Shown in pieces: positions 19,029 to 27,154 of a stretch of 34,645 bases of DNA (positions are counted from its first letter, which is position 1; each line of letters opens with the position of its first letter). The notes beneath the pieces were generated by a model, which saw only the letters and a list, made by a program, of their open reading frames with translations, did not search any database and was not told the DNA's origin. The stretch comes from Streptococcus pseudopneumoniae (GTDB lineage: Bacteria > Bacillota > Bacilli > Lactobacillales > Streptococcaceae). The stretch is taken from NCBI RefSeq assembly GCF_001074975.1, contig NZ_JUUO01000101.1, positions 1 to 34,645 of the forward strand, in the 5' to 3' direction. The translations under genes and the position numbers were made by a program.

Positions 19029-19995
19029 TTCTTACAACTCCTGCCCAACGAGAGGCTTCTTCTTGAATTTTCTTAGCCGCTCCGTAATACAAATCTTTTA
19101 GGATTTCTTCAGCGGTTTCTTCTTTGGAAACAAGCCCTGCAATCTGACCTGCCATAACAGAGCCACCATCCACATCACCGTGAACAACCGCTTTGGCTAG
19201 AGCACCCGCTCCCATTTGTTCAAAGATTTCCAAATCAGGATTTTCCTGTTTAAAGGCATCTTTCTCAGCTTTTTCAAAATCACGAGTCAATTGGTTTTTA
19301 ATCGCTCGAACAGCATGTCCAAAATGTTGAGCTGAAATCGTAGTATCAATATCTCTAGCTTTTAAAATTTTCGCCTTATAATTTGGATGGGCATTAGACT
19401 CTTTTGCAACGACAAAGCGCGTTCCAACCTGAACAGCCTCCGCACCTAGCATAAAACCAGCTGCAGCACCTTCACCATCCGCAATCCCTCCTGCAGCAAT
19501 AACAGGAATAGATACAGCAGCAACAACCTGACGCACCAAGGTCATGGTTGTTAATTTACCAATATGTCCCCCAGCTTCCATTCCTTCTGCAATGACAGCG
19601 TCCGCACCGATTTTTTCCATGCGTTTAGCTAAAGCAACACTTGGCACAACAGGAATAACTGTAATACCAGCTTCATGGAAGCGTTCCATGTATTTGCCTG
19701 GATTTCCTGCGCCTGTTGTCACTACCTTAACCCCTTCCTCGATAACGAGGTCTACAATATCTTCCACAAAGGGAGACAAGAGCATGATGTTGACACCGAA
19801 GGGTTTATCAGTCAATGATTTGATTTTATCAATATTTGCCTTGACAACTTCTTTAGGGGCATTTCCCCCACCAATAATCCCTAGTCCTCCAGCCTTGGAA
19901 ACAGCCCCTGCCAAATCACCATCAGCGACCCAGGCCATTCCTCCTTGGAAAATAGGATAATCAATATTCAATAATTCTGTAATACGCGTTTTCAT
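19021..19995 (-). CDS. fabK: Enoyl-ACP reductase II (FMN-dependent)
   Basis: A 324-residue TIM-barrel flavoprotein of the 2-nitropropane dioxygenase-like group that reduces trans-2-enoyl-ACP in place of FabI. His144 in AGGHIGK, known to matter in the pneumococcal enzyme, and GLGIIGGGNAP near the N-terminus are present. It begins a sub-operon (fabK-D-G-F-accB-fabZ-accC-D-A); a FabT operator-like palindrome sits 47-63 nt upstream of its ATG. FabK-type reductase predicts low sensitivity to FabI inhibitors. Confidence 0.97.
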   Translation of the reverse strand: MKTRITELLNIDYPIFQGGMAWVADGDLAGAVSKAGGLGIIGGGNAPKEVVKANIDKIKSLTDKPFGVNIMLLSPFVEDIVDLVIEEGVKVVTTGAGNPGKYMERFHEAGITVIPVVPSVALAKRMEKIGADAVIAEGMEAGGHIGKLTTMTLVRQVVAAVSIPVIAAGGIADGEGAAAGFMLGAEAVQVGTRFVVAKESNAHPNYKAKILKARDIDTTISAQHFGHAVRAIKNQLTRDFEKAEKDAFKQENPDLEIFEQMGAGALAKAVVHGDVDGGSVMAGQIAGLVSKEETAEEILKDLYYGAAKKIQEEASRWAGVVRND

Positions 19996-20041
19996 AGTGC
20001 CTCCATCGTTTCTTGCTTAAGTAATAGTTCGATATCGTCAT

Positions 20042-20058
20042 AATTTGACAATCAAACT
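20042..20058 (-). promoter_or_regulatory. FabT operator-like palindrome before fabK
   Basis: On the minus strand AGTTTGATTGTCAAATT matches the known FabT box ANTTTGATTATCAAATT at all but one defined base. FabT with long-chain acyl-ACP represses the fab genes. The box lies within a larger imperfect inverted repeat (aatagttcga at 20023-20032 with tcaaactatt at 20052-20061). A clean -35/-10 pair around it was not resolved. Confidence 0.85.
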
Positions 20059-20075
20059 ATTGCCTAAACAAGAGG

Positions 20076-20096
20076 GAGCGGGTTTCCCTACTCCTT
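20076..20096. other. Small GC-rich hairpin between acpP and fabK
   Basis: On the minus strand ggag-ta-ggg aaa ccc-g-ctcc can fold into a short interrupted hairpin followed by a modest T-rich stretch. It could act as a weak terminator or attenuator after acpP, explaining high ACP versus downstream expression. Confidence 0.4.
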
Positions 20097-20111
20097 CTAT
20101 TTGTATTCTTC

Positions 20112-20336
20112 TTATTTTGTTTGCTCTTCAACGTAAGCAACCAAATCACCAACTGTTTTCAAGTCATCTTCTGCTTCGATTTGGATATCAAAAGCATCTT
20201 CGATTTCTGAGATTACTTGGAACAAGTCCAATGAATCTGCATCCAAATCATCAAAAGTTGATTCAAGTGTTACTTCTGATGCGTCTTTTCCAAGTTCTTC
20301 AACGATAATTTCTTGTACTTTTTCAAATACTGCCAT
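20112..20336 (-). CDS. acpP: Acyl carrier protein
   Basis: A 74-residue acidic four-helix ACP. The phosphopantetheine attachment site is Ser35 in LDADSLDL. It carries the growing acyl chain and is also the co-repressor carrier for FabT when loaded with long chains. Preceded by AAAGGAGT. It lies 59 nt after fabH and 116 nt before fabK, with a small hairpin in the second gap. Confidence 0.97.
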   Translation of the reverse strand: MAVFEKVQEIIVEELGKDASEVTLESTFDDLDADSLDLFQVISEIEDAFDIQIEAEDDLKTVGDLVAYVEEQTK

Positions 20337-20395
20337 GATAGGACTCCTTTAAAATAAATAGTTTTTTTATAACAATGTGTTCACCACATGATTAC

Positions 20396-21370
20396 CTAAA
20401 TTGTAAGAATGAGCGTGCCCCAGGTCAAGCCTCCACCGAAGCCTGATAAAAGAACAGTCTGGCTACCATCTAAATGGATGAGACCTTGTTCTACACACTC
20501 TGAAAGTAAAATCGGGATACTTGCTGCACTGGTATTACCATACTCCATCATATTGGCTGGAAGTTTAGCTCGGTCGACACCGATTTTTCTAGCCATCTTA
20601 TCCAAGATACGGTCATTGGCCTGATGAAGTAGTAGATAATCCAAATCTGCCGCCTCTATAGGAGATTCGTCAATAGTCTGTTTGATAGACTTGGCTACAT
20701 CTCGAATAGCAAAATCAAAGACTGCGCGCCCATCCATCTTCAAAAATGAATCTGCATTTTCTTGATCTGAAAATGGAGAATGCAAGCCTGAATGTCCATA
20801 GGTCAGACACTCACTACGACTCCCATCACTATTGAGACTCTCAGCCAAGAAATTCTCTTGCTCGCTAGCTTCTAGCAAGACGCCACCAGCACCATCTCCA
20901 AACAAGACAGCTGTTGATCGATCTGACCAATCGACTGCCTTAGAGAGGGTTTCACTACCAATCACCAAACCTTTTTGAAAGCGACCAGAAGCGATAAACT
21001 TTTCAGCAGTTGACAAAGCAAATACAAATCCACTACAAGCAGCTGTTAGGTCAAAAGCAAAGGCCTTATTGGCACCAATATTAGCTTGGACACGAGTAGC
21101 TGTAGAGGGCATCATCGAATCTGGAGTAATGGTAGCTAGGATGATAAAATCCAGCTCTTCCCCTGTGATTCCAGCTTTTGCCATCAGTTTCTTAGCAACC
21201 TCTGTAGCCAAATCACTAGTAGATTCTGTTCTTGAAATATGCCTTTGTCGTATTCCCGTCCGACTTGAAATCCACTCATCATTGGTATCCATAATCTGAG
21301 CCAAATCATGATTTGTAACCACTTGCTCTGGCACATAATGAGCAACCTGGCTTAGTTTTGCAAAAGCCAT
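20396..21370 (-). CDS. fabH: 3-oxoacyl-ACP synthase III (FabH)
   Basis: A 324-residue thiolase-fold initiation enzyme condensing acetyl-CoA (or a branched primer) with malonyl-ACP. The Cys-His-Asn triad is Cys112 (TAACSGFVF), His249 (LLHQANDR) and Asn279 (YGNTSAAS). It begins on the last base of fabT (TAATG), so the regulator and first committed condensation are translationally linked. Confidence 0.97.
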   Translation of the reverse strand: MAFAKLSQVAHYVPEQVVTNHDLAQIMDTNDEWISSRTGIRQRHISRTESTSDLATEVAKKLMAKAGITGEELDFIILATITPDSMMPSTATRVQANIGANKAFAFDLTAACSGFVFALSTAEKFIASGRFQKGLVIGSETLSKAVDWSDRSTAVLFGDGAGGVLLEASEQENFLAESLNSDGSRSECLTYGHSGLHSPFSDQENADSFLKMDGRAVFDFAIRDVAKSIKQTIDESPIEAADLDYLLLHQANDRILDKMARKIGVDRAKLPANMMEYGNTSAASIPILLSECVEQGLIHLDGSQTVLLSGFGGGLTWGTLILTI

Positions 21371-21804
21371 TATTTCAAATCCTCCAAAAATTGATAAAGT
21401 TTAGTCAAACCTTTGCTCATAACTTCAGTTTCCTCCTTGCTCATACCGTCAATAATATTTTCGACCATAGCCTTATGGAAGCGTTTATGAAGTCTATGAA
21501 CCAAGCGACCCTTCTTTGTCAAATGCAGATGCACCACACGACGATCCTGCTCTGAGCGAATGCGTTCAATGTAACCCTTGCGTTCAAGATTATTCAAACT
21601 CGTCGTAACCGTCCCAAGAGTCACCATCAACTCTTTCGACACTTGACTTGGCGTCACGTCTGGGAATTTTCCAATTACATCGATTGTATGGACTTCTTTG
21701 ATGGAGATATCTTTGAAACGACTACCCCTCAAGCTAACTTCCTCGATAACGAGGACATTGTTAAATATAGATGTTAAATATTCATTAATTCGTTGGTAGT
21801 CCAA
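21370..21804 (-). CDS. fabT: MarR-family repressor of fatty-acid synthesis
   Basis: A 144-residue MarR winged-helix regulator from a TTG start (TTG GAC TAC CAA). A perfect AAGGAGG (21814-21820) lies 9 nt upstream. A longer reading from another TTG at 21825 would overlap that ribosome-binding site and is rejected. The DNA-binding helices lie around [20 protein letters not shown] (about 58-77), with the wing near [10 protein letters not shown]. Known role: represses fab genes, with acyl-ACP as co-repressor. Operator-like sites before its own gene and fabK support autoregulation. Confidence 0.95.
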   Translation of the reverse strand: MDYQRINEYLTSIFNNVLVIEEVSLRGSRFKDISIKEVHTIDVIGKFPDVTPSQVSKELMVTLGTVTTSLNNLERKGYIERIRSEQDRRVVHLHLTKKGRLVHRLHKRFHKAMVENIIDGMSKEETEVMSKGLTKLYQFLEDLK

Positions 21805-21828
21805 TCTCTTTTCCCTCCTTTTCAAAAA

Positions 21829-21847
21829 ACTTTCACAATCAAAACAT
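21829..21847 (-). promoter_or_regulatory. FabT operator-like site before fabT
   Basis: On the minus strand TGTTTTGATTGTGAAAGT resembles the FabT box (TTTGATTNTSAAA core). It sits between the -10 (21859-21864) and the ribosome-binding site, a position where bound repressor would block elongation or initiation. It is a poorer match than the fabK site. Confidence 0.7.
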
Positions 21848-21858
21848 TTGACAAAAGA

Positions 21859-21887
21859 ATTATATCAAACTTCAAAGAATGGTGCAA
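21859..21887 (-). promoter_or_regulatory. Predicted fabT promoter
   Basis: On the minus strand TTGCAC (21882-21887), 17 bp, TATAAT (21859-21864). It drives fabT-fabH-acpP and possibly the whole downstream cluster. The -35 lies 9 bp from the fabM stop codon. Confidence 0.8.
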
Positions 21888-21895
21888 GTATTTTC

Positions 21896-22681
21896 TTATT
21901 TTCCAGTAAATTTCGGTCTTCTTCTCTCCGAATGAGCCCGAACTCCCTCTTTGAAATCTTCTGTTTGTGCCAAAGATTCCTGTAGGTTCAATTCTAAAGC
22001 AGCATAATCTTGCCAGTCTTTGAATTGGCTCTCCCAAACCAACTTCTTGATAGCAGCATAAGAATTAGCTGACCCTCGTCTCAATTTTTTAAGAAGCTGT
22101 TCTCTCGTCTTTTCAAGTTTAACAGCTTCACAGACGCGGTAAACCAGCCCCCACTCTAAAGCTTTGTCTGCTGTTAAAGCTTCTCCTGTCATGGCTAATT
22201 GAGCAGCACGCGTCACACCAATACTGCGGCTCAAGAGATGAATTCCTCCTGCATCTGGAGCCAAACCAACTCCAACAAAGGCCTGAATAAATTTAGCCTT
22301 ATCCGTTGCCAGACAGAAATCTGCGGCAACAGCCATATTAGCTGCGGCACCTGCAACAGCCCCATCAACCTCCATCAAGACAGGTTTAGCAATTTGCTTG
22401 ATTTTATAAGAAATCGTATTGACCAATTCTGCGATTTTCGTCAATGATGGAATATCATCCTCATCCACTGCCCGCTTCATCTCTACCAAATCTCCCCCAA
22501 CGGAGAAGACTTTCCCATTGGCGTTAATCAAGATAAAATGCACAGCCGGATCCTTTTCTGCCAGAGTCAGTGCTTCTAAAATCTCCTCACACATGGGAAT
22601 ATGAAAGCCATTTGCGACCTCAGGACGATTTAAGGTAAGGATTGCCAAATCCTCTTCAAGCTGATAAATAATGTGTTCCAT
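21896..22681 (-). CDS. fabM: trans-2-decenoyl-ACP isomerase
   Basis: A 261-residue crotonase-family protein. The segments [11 protein letters not shown] (about 57-67) and [20 protein letters not shown] (about 110-129) form the acyl-thioester pocket and oxyanion hole. In streptococci FabM converts trans-2- to cis-3-decenoyl-ACP, the branch point for unsaturated fatty acids, replacing FabA. First gene of the fatty-acid cluster, with its own promoter, and separated from fabT by that gene's promoter. An enoyl-CoA hydratase annotation would be the generic alternative; position argues for FabM. Confidence 0.93.
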   Translation of the reverse strand: MEHIIYQLEEDLAILTLNRPEVANGFHIPMCEEILEALTLAEKDPAVHFILINANGKVFSVGGDLVEMKRAVDEDDIPSLTKIAELVNTISYKIKQIAKPVLMEVDGAVAGAAANMAVAADFCLATDKAKFIQAFVGVGLAPDAGGIHLLSRSIGVTRAAQLAMTGEALTADKALEWGLVYRVCEAVKLEKTREQLLKKLRRGSANSYAAIKKLVWESQFKDWQDYAALELNLQESLAQTEDFKEGVRAHSERRRPKFTGK

Positions 22682-22730
22682 TAGGGGCTCCTTTTTATTT
22701 TATAAGCAAGTTAAATTATTTTATTGTCAA

Positions 22731-22759
22731 AGTATATCTTTTTTACAACTTGAAAGCAA
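22731..22759 (-). promoter_or_regulatory. Predicted fabM promoter
   Basis: On the minus strand TTGCTT (22754-22759), 17 bp, TATACT (22731-22736), about 50 nt upstream of the fabM ATG. Confidence 0.65.
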
Positions 22760-22833
22760 GAAAAAATCGGCTGAAAGTGTCTCGGCCGATAAGAAAGGCT
22801 CCCTTTATCCTAGAAAGCATCTTATTTTCTTCA

Positions 22834-22862
22834 TTGAAAAAAGGTTTTCTTTCTGCTATAAT
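22834..22862 (+). promoter_or_regulatory. Predicted aspartokinase promoter
   Basis: TTGAAA (22834-22839), 17 bp, TATAAT (22857-22862). The leader is only about 22 nt and contains GGAG, so there is no room for a lysine riboswitch or T-box; control is likely at the enzyme level. Confidence 0.8.
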
Positions 22863-22891
22863 CGTATAAAATACTTACTTTAGGAGTTCTT

Positions 22892-24256
22892 ATGAAAGTT
22901 GTTAAATTTGGAGGTAGCTCTCTTGCCTCTGCTGGTCAATTAGAAAAAGTTTTAAACATTGTCAAAAGTGATAAAGAGCGTCGTTTTGTAGTTGTTTCTG
23001 CGCCTGGTAAACGCAATGCTGAAGACACTAAGGTTACGGATGCCTTGATTAAATACTACCGCGACTATGTTGCTGGTAACGATATTAGCAAGAGCCAAAA
23101 CTGGATTATCGACCGCTATGCTGCCATGATTAGTGAACTAGGACTGAAGCCAGCTGTTCTAGAGAAAATTTCAAAAAGCATTCGTGCCTTGGCAAGTCTT
23201 CCTATCGAAGAAAACGAATTTCTCTACGATACTTTCCTAGCAGCCGGTGAAAACAACAATGCCAAATTGATTGCTGCCTACTTTAACCAAAACGGTATCG
23301 ATGCACGCTATGTTCATCCTAGAGAAGCTGGGATTGTTGTCACAAGTGAACCTGGCAACGCTCGCATCGTGCCATCAAGTTATGACAAGATTGAAGAATT
23401 GACAAATGCAAATGAAGTACTTGTCATTCCTGGTTTCTTTGGAGTTACTAGGGAAAATCAAATCTGTACCTTCTCACGTGGAGGATCAGACATTACAGGT
23501 TCTATCATTGCTGCAGGTGTTAAGGCAGACCTCTATGAAAACTTTACGGACGTTGATGGTATCTTTGCAGCCCACCCAGGCATTATCCACCAACCACACT
23601 CGATTCCTGAGTTGACCTACCGTGAAATGCGTGAGTTGGCCTATGCAGGCTTCTCAGTCCTTCATGATGAAGCTCTTCTACCTGCCTACCGAGGAAAAAT
23701 TCCTCTAGTTATCAAGAATACCAACAACCCTGACCATCCAGGTACCCGTATCGTTCTAAAACATAGTAGTGATGAATTCCCAGTAGTAGGAATTGCTGGT
23801 GACTCAGGCTTTGTCAGCATTAACATGTCGAAATACCTCATGAACCGCGAGGTTGGATTTGGTCGCAAGGTTCTGCAAATCCTTGAAGACCTCAACATCG
23901 GTTGGGAACATATGCCAACTGGTATCGACGATCTTTCAATCATCCTCCGTTCTCGCGAACTAACTCCTATCAAGGAAGAAGAAATCCTTCGTCAGTTGGT
24001 GCAAAAAGCTGAAGTAGACCATGCAGAAATCGAACACGACCTTTCAATCATTATGATTGTTGGTGAAAAGATGAAGAGCCATATCGGAGTAACTGCTACT
24101 GCGACACGTGCTCTATCTGAAAACAAGATCAATATCCAGATGATGTCTCAAGGTTCTAGCGAAGTATCTATCATGTTTGTTGTCCACAAGGACCAAGAGA
24201 AAGCAGCTATTAAAGCCCTCTACAATGCCTTTTTCGGTGAAAGCAAGGAAGACTAA
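22892..24256 (+). CDS. lysC: Aspartate kinase
   Basis: A 454-residue monofunctional aspartokinase phosphorylating L-aspartate, the first step to lysine/diaminopimelate, threonine and methionine. The N-terminal KFGGSSLAS (5-13) and the mid-domain FSRGGSDITGSI (about 196-207) mark the amino-acid kinase fold. Two C-terminal ACT domains (about 305-450, including GEKMKSHIGVTATATRALSE) are the allosteric end-product sensor. No homoserine dehydrogenase fusion. It is followed 2 nt later by a DUF956 gene. The symbol is by analogy; which end product inhibits it cannot be read from the sequence. Confidence 0.93.
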   Translation: MKVVKFGGSSLASAGQLEKVLNIVKSDKERRFVVVSAPGKRNAEDTKVTDALIKYYRDYVAGNDISKSQNWIIDRYAAMISELGLKPAVLEKISKSIRALASLPIEENEFLYDTFLAAGENNNAKLIAAYFNQNGIDARYVHPREAGIVVTSEPGNARIVPSSYDKIEELTNANEVLVIPGFFGVTRENQICTFSRGGSDITGSIIAAGVKADLYENFTDVDGIFAAHPGIIHQPHSIPELTYREMRELAYAGFSVLHDEALLPAYRGKIPLVIKNTNNPDHPGTRIVLKHSSDEFPVVGIAGDSGFVSINMSKYLMNREVGFGRKVLQILEDLNIGWEHMPTGIDDLSIILRSRELTPIKEEEILRQLVQKAEVDHAEIEHDLSIIMIVGEKMKSHIGVTATATRALSENKINIQMMSQGSSEVSIMFVVHKDQEKAAIKALYNAFFGESKED

Positions 24257-24258
24257 AC

Positions 24259-24630
24259 ATGGCCCAATCTCTTAACAAAACAGTGCTCCTCAATACGACA
24301 GGCACCTCCTACCTATCTATAGCTGGGAAAGTTGGGAAATTCCTTGTCGGAGATCAGGCTTTGGAATTTTACCCAGATGTCAATGTCGAACAATTTATCC
24401 AGATTCCTTGGAGCCATATCAATCAGATTGGAGCCAACGTCACTGGACGCAAAATCAGTCGCCACTTCGAAGTCTTTACAGACAAAGGAAAATTCCTCTT
24501 TGCTTCAAAAGACTCAGGTGCTATTCTCAAAATTGCTCGCGAAAAGCTGGGCAATGACAAGGTCGTCAAACTTCCTACCCTGATTCAGACCATTAGTCAA
24601 AAATTTAAAAATCTATTTGCAAAAAAGTAA
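24259..24630 (+). CDS. DUF956 family protein (ManO-like)
   Basis: A 123-residue protein I recognise as DUF956. Segments such as LNTTGTSYLSIAGKVGKFLVGD and IPWSHINQIGANVTGRKISR, read in parts, are typical. The fold appears PH/GRAM-like, mostly beta with a basic C-terminal helix ending FKNLFAKK. Family members are often next to mannose-PTS genes, and one (ManO) affects mannose PTS operon expression in lactic acid bacteria. Here it is only 2 nt from aspartokinase with no PTS nearby, so co-translation with amino-acid metabolism is the notable feature. The promoter of the serS leader lies over its last codons. Confidence 0.8.
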   Translation: MAQSLNKTVLLNTTGTSYLSIAGKVGKFLVGDQALEFYPDVNVEQFIQIPWSHINQIGANVTGRKISRHFEVFTDKGKFLFASKDSGAILKIAREKLGNDKVVKLPTLIQTISQKFKNLFAKK

Positions 24631-24645
24631 AAACTTTAGTATAAT
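24617..24645 (+). promoter_or_regulatory. Predicted promoter of the serS T-box transcript
   Basis: TTGCAA (24617-24622), 17 bp, TATAAT (24640-24645). The transcript would start at about 24651, exactly at the base of T-box Stem I, and the promoter overlaps the 3' end of the DUF956 gene. Confidence 0.8.
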
Positions 24646-24650
24646 CATAG

Positions 24651-24828
24651 CAACGGATAAGTAAGTTATCTTCTTCTTTCAGAAAGTCTGCGGGTGCTGC
24701 GAGCAGATAGGAGGGATAGGTGAAATTCTACCGTTGGTAACAATTACATACACAATCAAGTGCACACCTGTGAAGTTGGATGGAACCGTGGCCCTGCCAC
24801 TCCAACGCTTTGTCAGGTGTGCTTTTTT
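24651..24828 (+). promoter_or_regulatory. T-box riboswitch (serine) controlling serS
   Basis: Stem I base caacgg (24651-24656) pairs with ccgttg (24731-24736). On its 3' side the bulge region reads gaaattcta, and TCT (24727-24729), a serine codon, is in the specifier position. The T-box sequence TGGAACC (24781-24787) is flanked by gttgga (24775-24780)/tccaac (24801-24806) and gtggc/gccac, giving the two-helix antiterminator with a 7-nt bulge. gcacacctg (24762-24770) pairs with caggtgtgc (24814-24822), followed by T6, as terminator. Uncharged tRNA(Ser) should stabilise the antiterminator and raise SerRS synthesis. Confidence 0.92.
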
Positions 24829-24843
24829 CATAAAGGAGTTCTT

Positions 24844-26118
24844 ATGTTAGATATCAAACGTATTCGTACAGACTTCGATGCTGTCGCAGAAAAATTGGCT
24901 ACACGTGGTGTAGATGCTGCTGTCTTGAATGAGATGAAAGAAATCGATGCTAAACGTCGTGACATTTTAGTCAAGGTTGAAACTCTCAAAGCAGAACGTA
25001 ACACAGTTTCTGCTGAGATTGCCCAAGCCAAACGCAACAAGGAAAATGCAGATGACAAGATTGCTGCCATGCAAAATCTATCTGCTGAAGTCAAAGCCTT
25101 GGATGCTGAATTGGCAGAAATCGATGCTAAATTGACAGAATTTACCACTACTCTTCCAAACATCCCAGCTGACAGTGTTCCTGTTGGGGCTGATGAAGAT
25201 GACAATGTGGAAGTTCGCCGTTGGGGTACTCCACGCGAATTTGACTTCCAACCTAAAGCCCACTGGGATCTTGGTGAAGACCTTGGTATCCTTGACTGGG
25301 AACGAGGTGGTAAGGTAACGGGCGCTCGCTTCCTCTTCTATAAAGGCCTCGGTGCTCGTTTGGAACGTGCTATCTACAACTTTATGTTGGATGAGCATGG
25401 CAAGGAAGGCTATACAGAAGTCATCACACCTTATATGGTTAACCATGACTCTATGTTTGGTACTGGTCAATATCCAAAATTCAAGGAAGACACTTTTGAA
25501 CTCAGCGACAGCAATTATGTTCTTATTCCTACAGCTGAAGTGCCTCTAACAAACTACTACCGTGATGAAATCCTTGACGGAAAGGACCTACCAATCTACT
25601 TCACTGCTATGAGCCCATCATTCCGTTCTGAGGCTGGTTCTGCTGGTCGTGATACTCGTGGCTTGATTCGTTTGCACCAATTCCACAAGGTTGAAATGGT
25701 TAAATTTGCCAAACCAGAAGAATCTTACGAAGAATTGGAAAAAATGACAGCCAACGCTGAAAACATCCTTCAAAAACTCAACCTTCCATACCGTGTCGTT
25801 GCCCTCTCTACTGGAGATATGGGCTTCTCAGCTGCGAAAACTTACGACTTGGAAGTTTGGATTCCAGCGCAAAACAATTACCGTGAAATCTCAAGCTGTT
25901 CAAACACAGAAGATTTCCAAGCCCGTCGTGCCCAAATCCGTTACCGTGATGAAGCCGATGGCAAGGTGAAACTCCTTCACACCTTGAACGGTTCTGGACT
26001 TGCAGTTGGACGTACAGTGGCTGCAATTCTTGAAAACTACCAAAATGAAGATGGTTCTGTAACCATTCCAGAAGCACTTCGTCCATACATGGGTGGAGCT
26101 GAAGTTATCAAACCATAA
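24844..26118 (+). CDS. serS: Seryl-tRNA synthetase
   Basis: A 424-residue class II synthetase charging tRNA(Ser). The N-terminal antiparallel coiled-coil arm (about 25-105) contacts the long variable arm of the tRNA. Motif 2 lies at [20 protein letters not shown] and motif 3 near the C-terminus at [17 protein letters not shown]. Start: ATG at 24844 after AAAGGAG (24832-24838). The frame stays open upstream through the T-box (to 24760), but that extension is riboswitch RNA, not protein. A terminator begins 5 nt after the stop. Confidence 0.97.
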   Translation: MLDIKRIRTDFDAVAEKLATRGVDAAVLNEMKEIDAKRRDILVKVETLKAERNTVSAEIAQAKRNKENADDKIAAMQNLSAEVKALDAELAEIDAKLTEFTTTLPNIPADSVPVGADEDDNVEVRRWGTPREFDFQPKAHWDLGEDLGILDWERGGKVTGARFLFYKGLGARLERAIYNFMLDEHGKEGYTEVITPYMVNHDSMFGTGQYPKFKEDTFELSDSNYVLIPTAEVPLTNYYRDEILDGKDLPIYFTAMSPSFRSEAGSAGRDTRGLIRLHQFHKVEMVKFAKPEESYEELEKMTANAENILQKLNLPYRVVALSTGDMGFSAAKTYDLEVWIPAQNNYREISSCSNTEDFQARRAQIRYRDEADGKVKLLHTLNGSGLAVGRTVAAILENYQNEDGSVTIPEALRPYMGGAEVIKP

Positions 26119-26123
26119 AAAAT

Positions 26124-26155
26124 AAGGTTTAGCTATTTTTAGCTAGACCTTTTTT
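26124..26155. terminator. serS terminator, overlapping the 3' end of the convergent gene
   Basis: aaggtttagcta (26124-26135) and tagctagacctt (26140-26151) form a 12-bp stem with one G-U and end in T6. The right arm overlaps the last codons and stop of the convergent transporter gene, so one hairpin serves both. Confidence 0.85.
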
Positions 26156-27042
26156 CGTAACCAAATCAAATAAACGCCTAATACAAAGAATAAAATAGTT
26201 AGGCATATAACAGTTTCAGCCAATACCAGATAATCCAGAAATGGAAGTTTCAAGATTCCCTGAGCCATCTTGAGCGAGGTAGCCGTGATAATGGTTGGGA
26301 AGGTGAGGGCTGAGAAGGCTGGTTGAAAGCCTTGTTTTAAAATATTGGGTAGTCGAGTTAAAACAAAGAAAAAGAAGGATTGAGAAGCCAAAATCATGGC
26401 AATCAAGAGCCAAGTCGGTAGGCTGGCTCCTCCAACTCGAACCAGGGAAGCCAAGAGCAGAGAGAAAGGAGCACAGTAGATTCCTTCTTGCCCAAGCAAG
26501 GCTACTGGGAGCGGATGTTTCTTTAAATCACTATAAATAAGGGGATAGAGATATAAGGTCAAGACAAAACCAAAACTCAAGGTCGCATAGGCAATCTCGA
26601 TAATGCCTACCAGAGGATAAGTCAAGGCAGCCACTGCTATCCCTACATAGAGAACCGTCCAGCTAGGAGTGGAATGAACCCTCCGACCAGGACAGGCAAA
26701 TTTGATGGTGAATCCAGCAATCAAGACCAAATCCAAGAGAAATGAAAACCACCAGAGCCCTTGCGCTACTATAGGAAGATGAGCGAACACACGAAAGACA
26801 TAGGTCGATAAAATCATTCCAGCCATGGGGAAGGTAGCCATTCCTGACAAAAGAGGTGGCTTGGTCAATTCTTGCTTGGTTTCTTTCCAATTAAGCAAAT
26901 GAAGAATCAGAAAGAATATCCACAAAATCAAACCGGACATACTCAGTAGATGTGACAGAACTGGCAACATATCTAAAACGAGATTCCCAGCTCCTGCTAA
27001 ACCGAGCAAACAACCAGAAAATACCAAGGGGAGTTTTTTCAT
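26143..27042 (-). CDS. TDT-family (TehA/SLAC1-like) membrane transporter
   Basis: A 299-residue protein with about ten hydrophobic segments spanning almost the whole length. The fold and motif pattern (GLAGAGNLV near the N-terminus, FPMAGMILSTYVFR around 80, QEGIYCAPFSLLL around 190) match the tellurite-resistance/dicarboxylate transporter family, often mislabelled exfoliative toxin in streptococci. Family members are anion channels or C4-dicarboxylate/sulfite exporters; the substrate here is unknown. The ATG at 27042 is used because GGAGG lies 7 nt upstream; an upstream TTG (27054) sits in that ribosome-binding site. Confidence 0.85.
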   Translation of the reverse strand: MKKLPLVFSGCLLGLAGAGNLVLDMLPVLSHLLSMSGLILWIFFLILHLLNWKETKQELTKPPLLSGMATFPMAGMILSTYVFRVFAHLPIVAQGLWWFSFLLDLVLIAGFTIKFACPGRRVHSTPSWTVLYVGIAVAALTYPLVGIIEIAYATLSFGFVLTLYLYPLIYSDLKKHPLPVALLGQEGIYCAPFSLLLASLVRVGGASLPTWLLIAMILASQSFFFFVLTRLPNILKQGFQPAFSALTFPTIITATSLKMAQGILKLPFLDYLVLAETVICLTILFFVLGVYLIWLRKKV

Positions 27043-27070
27043 CCTAACCTCCAATAATTATGTTAGTTTC

Positions 27071-27079
27071 AGTATAGCA
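27071..27079 (-). promoter_or_regulatory. Predicted extended -10 promoter of the TDT gene
   Basis: On the minus strand TGCTATACT (-10 TATACT at 27071-27076 with TG one base upstream). No clear -35. It is about 30 nt before the ATG. Confidence 0.55.
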
Positions 27080-27102
27080 TAAAAGCGCTTAAATGAGGGA
27101 TT

Positions 27103-27134
27103 AAAAAAAACGAAGTCCGTGGATTTCAGACTCC
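27103..27134 (-). terminator. Terminator downstream of the AhpD-like gene
   Basis: On the minus strand ggagtc (27129-27134) pairs with gacttc (27112-27117), extended in part by the flanks, and runs into T8 (plus-strand A8 at 27103-27110). About 20 nt after the stop. Confidence 0.75.
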
Positions 27135-27154
27135 ATTTTTTGCTCAGATATGAA

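Noticed and set aside
21805-21825. Longer FabT from an upstream TTG
   Set aside because: The extra codons contain the AAGGAGG ribosome-binding site serving the TTG at 21804.
22863-22891. Lysine riboswitch before aspartokinase
   Set aside because: The promoter leaves a leader of only about 22 nt, too short.
24760-24843. N-terminal extension of SerRS
   Set aside because: The stretch is the T-box antiterminator/terminator; the family N-terminus [12 protein letters not shown] starts at 24844 after a good ribosome-binding site.
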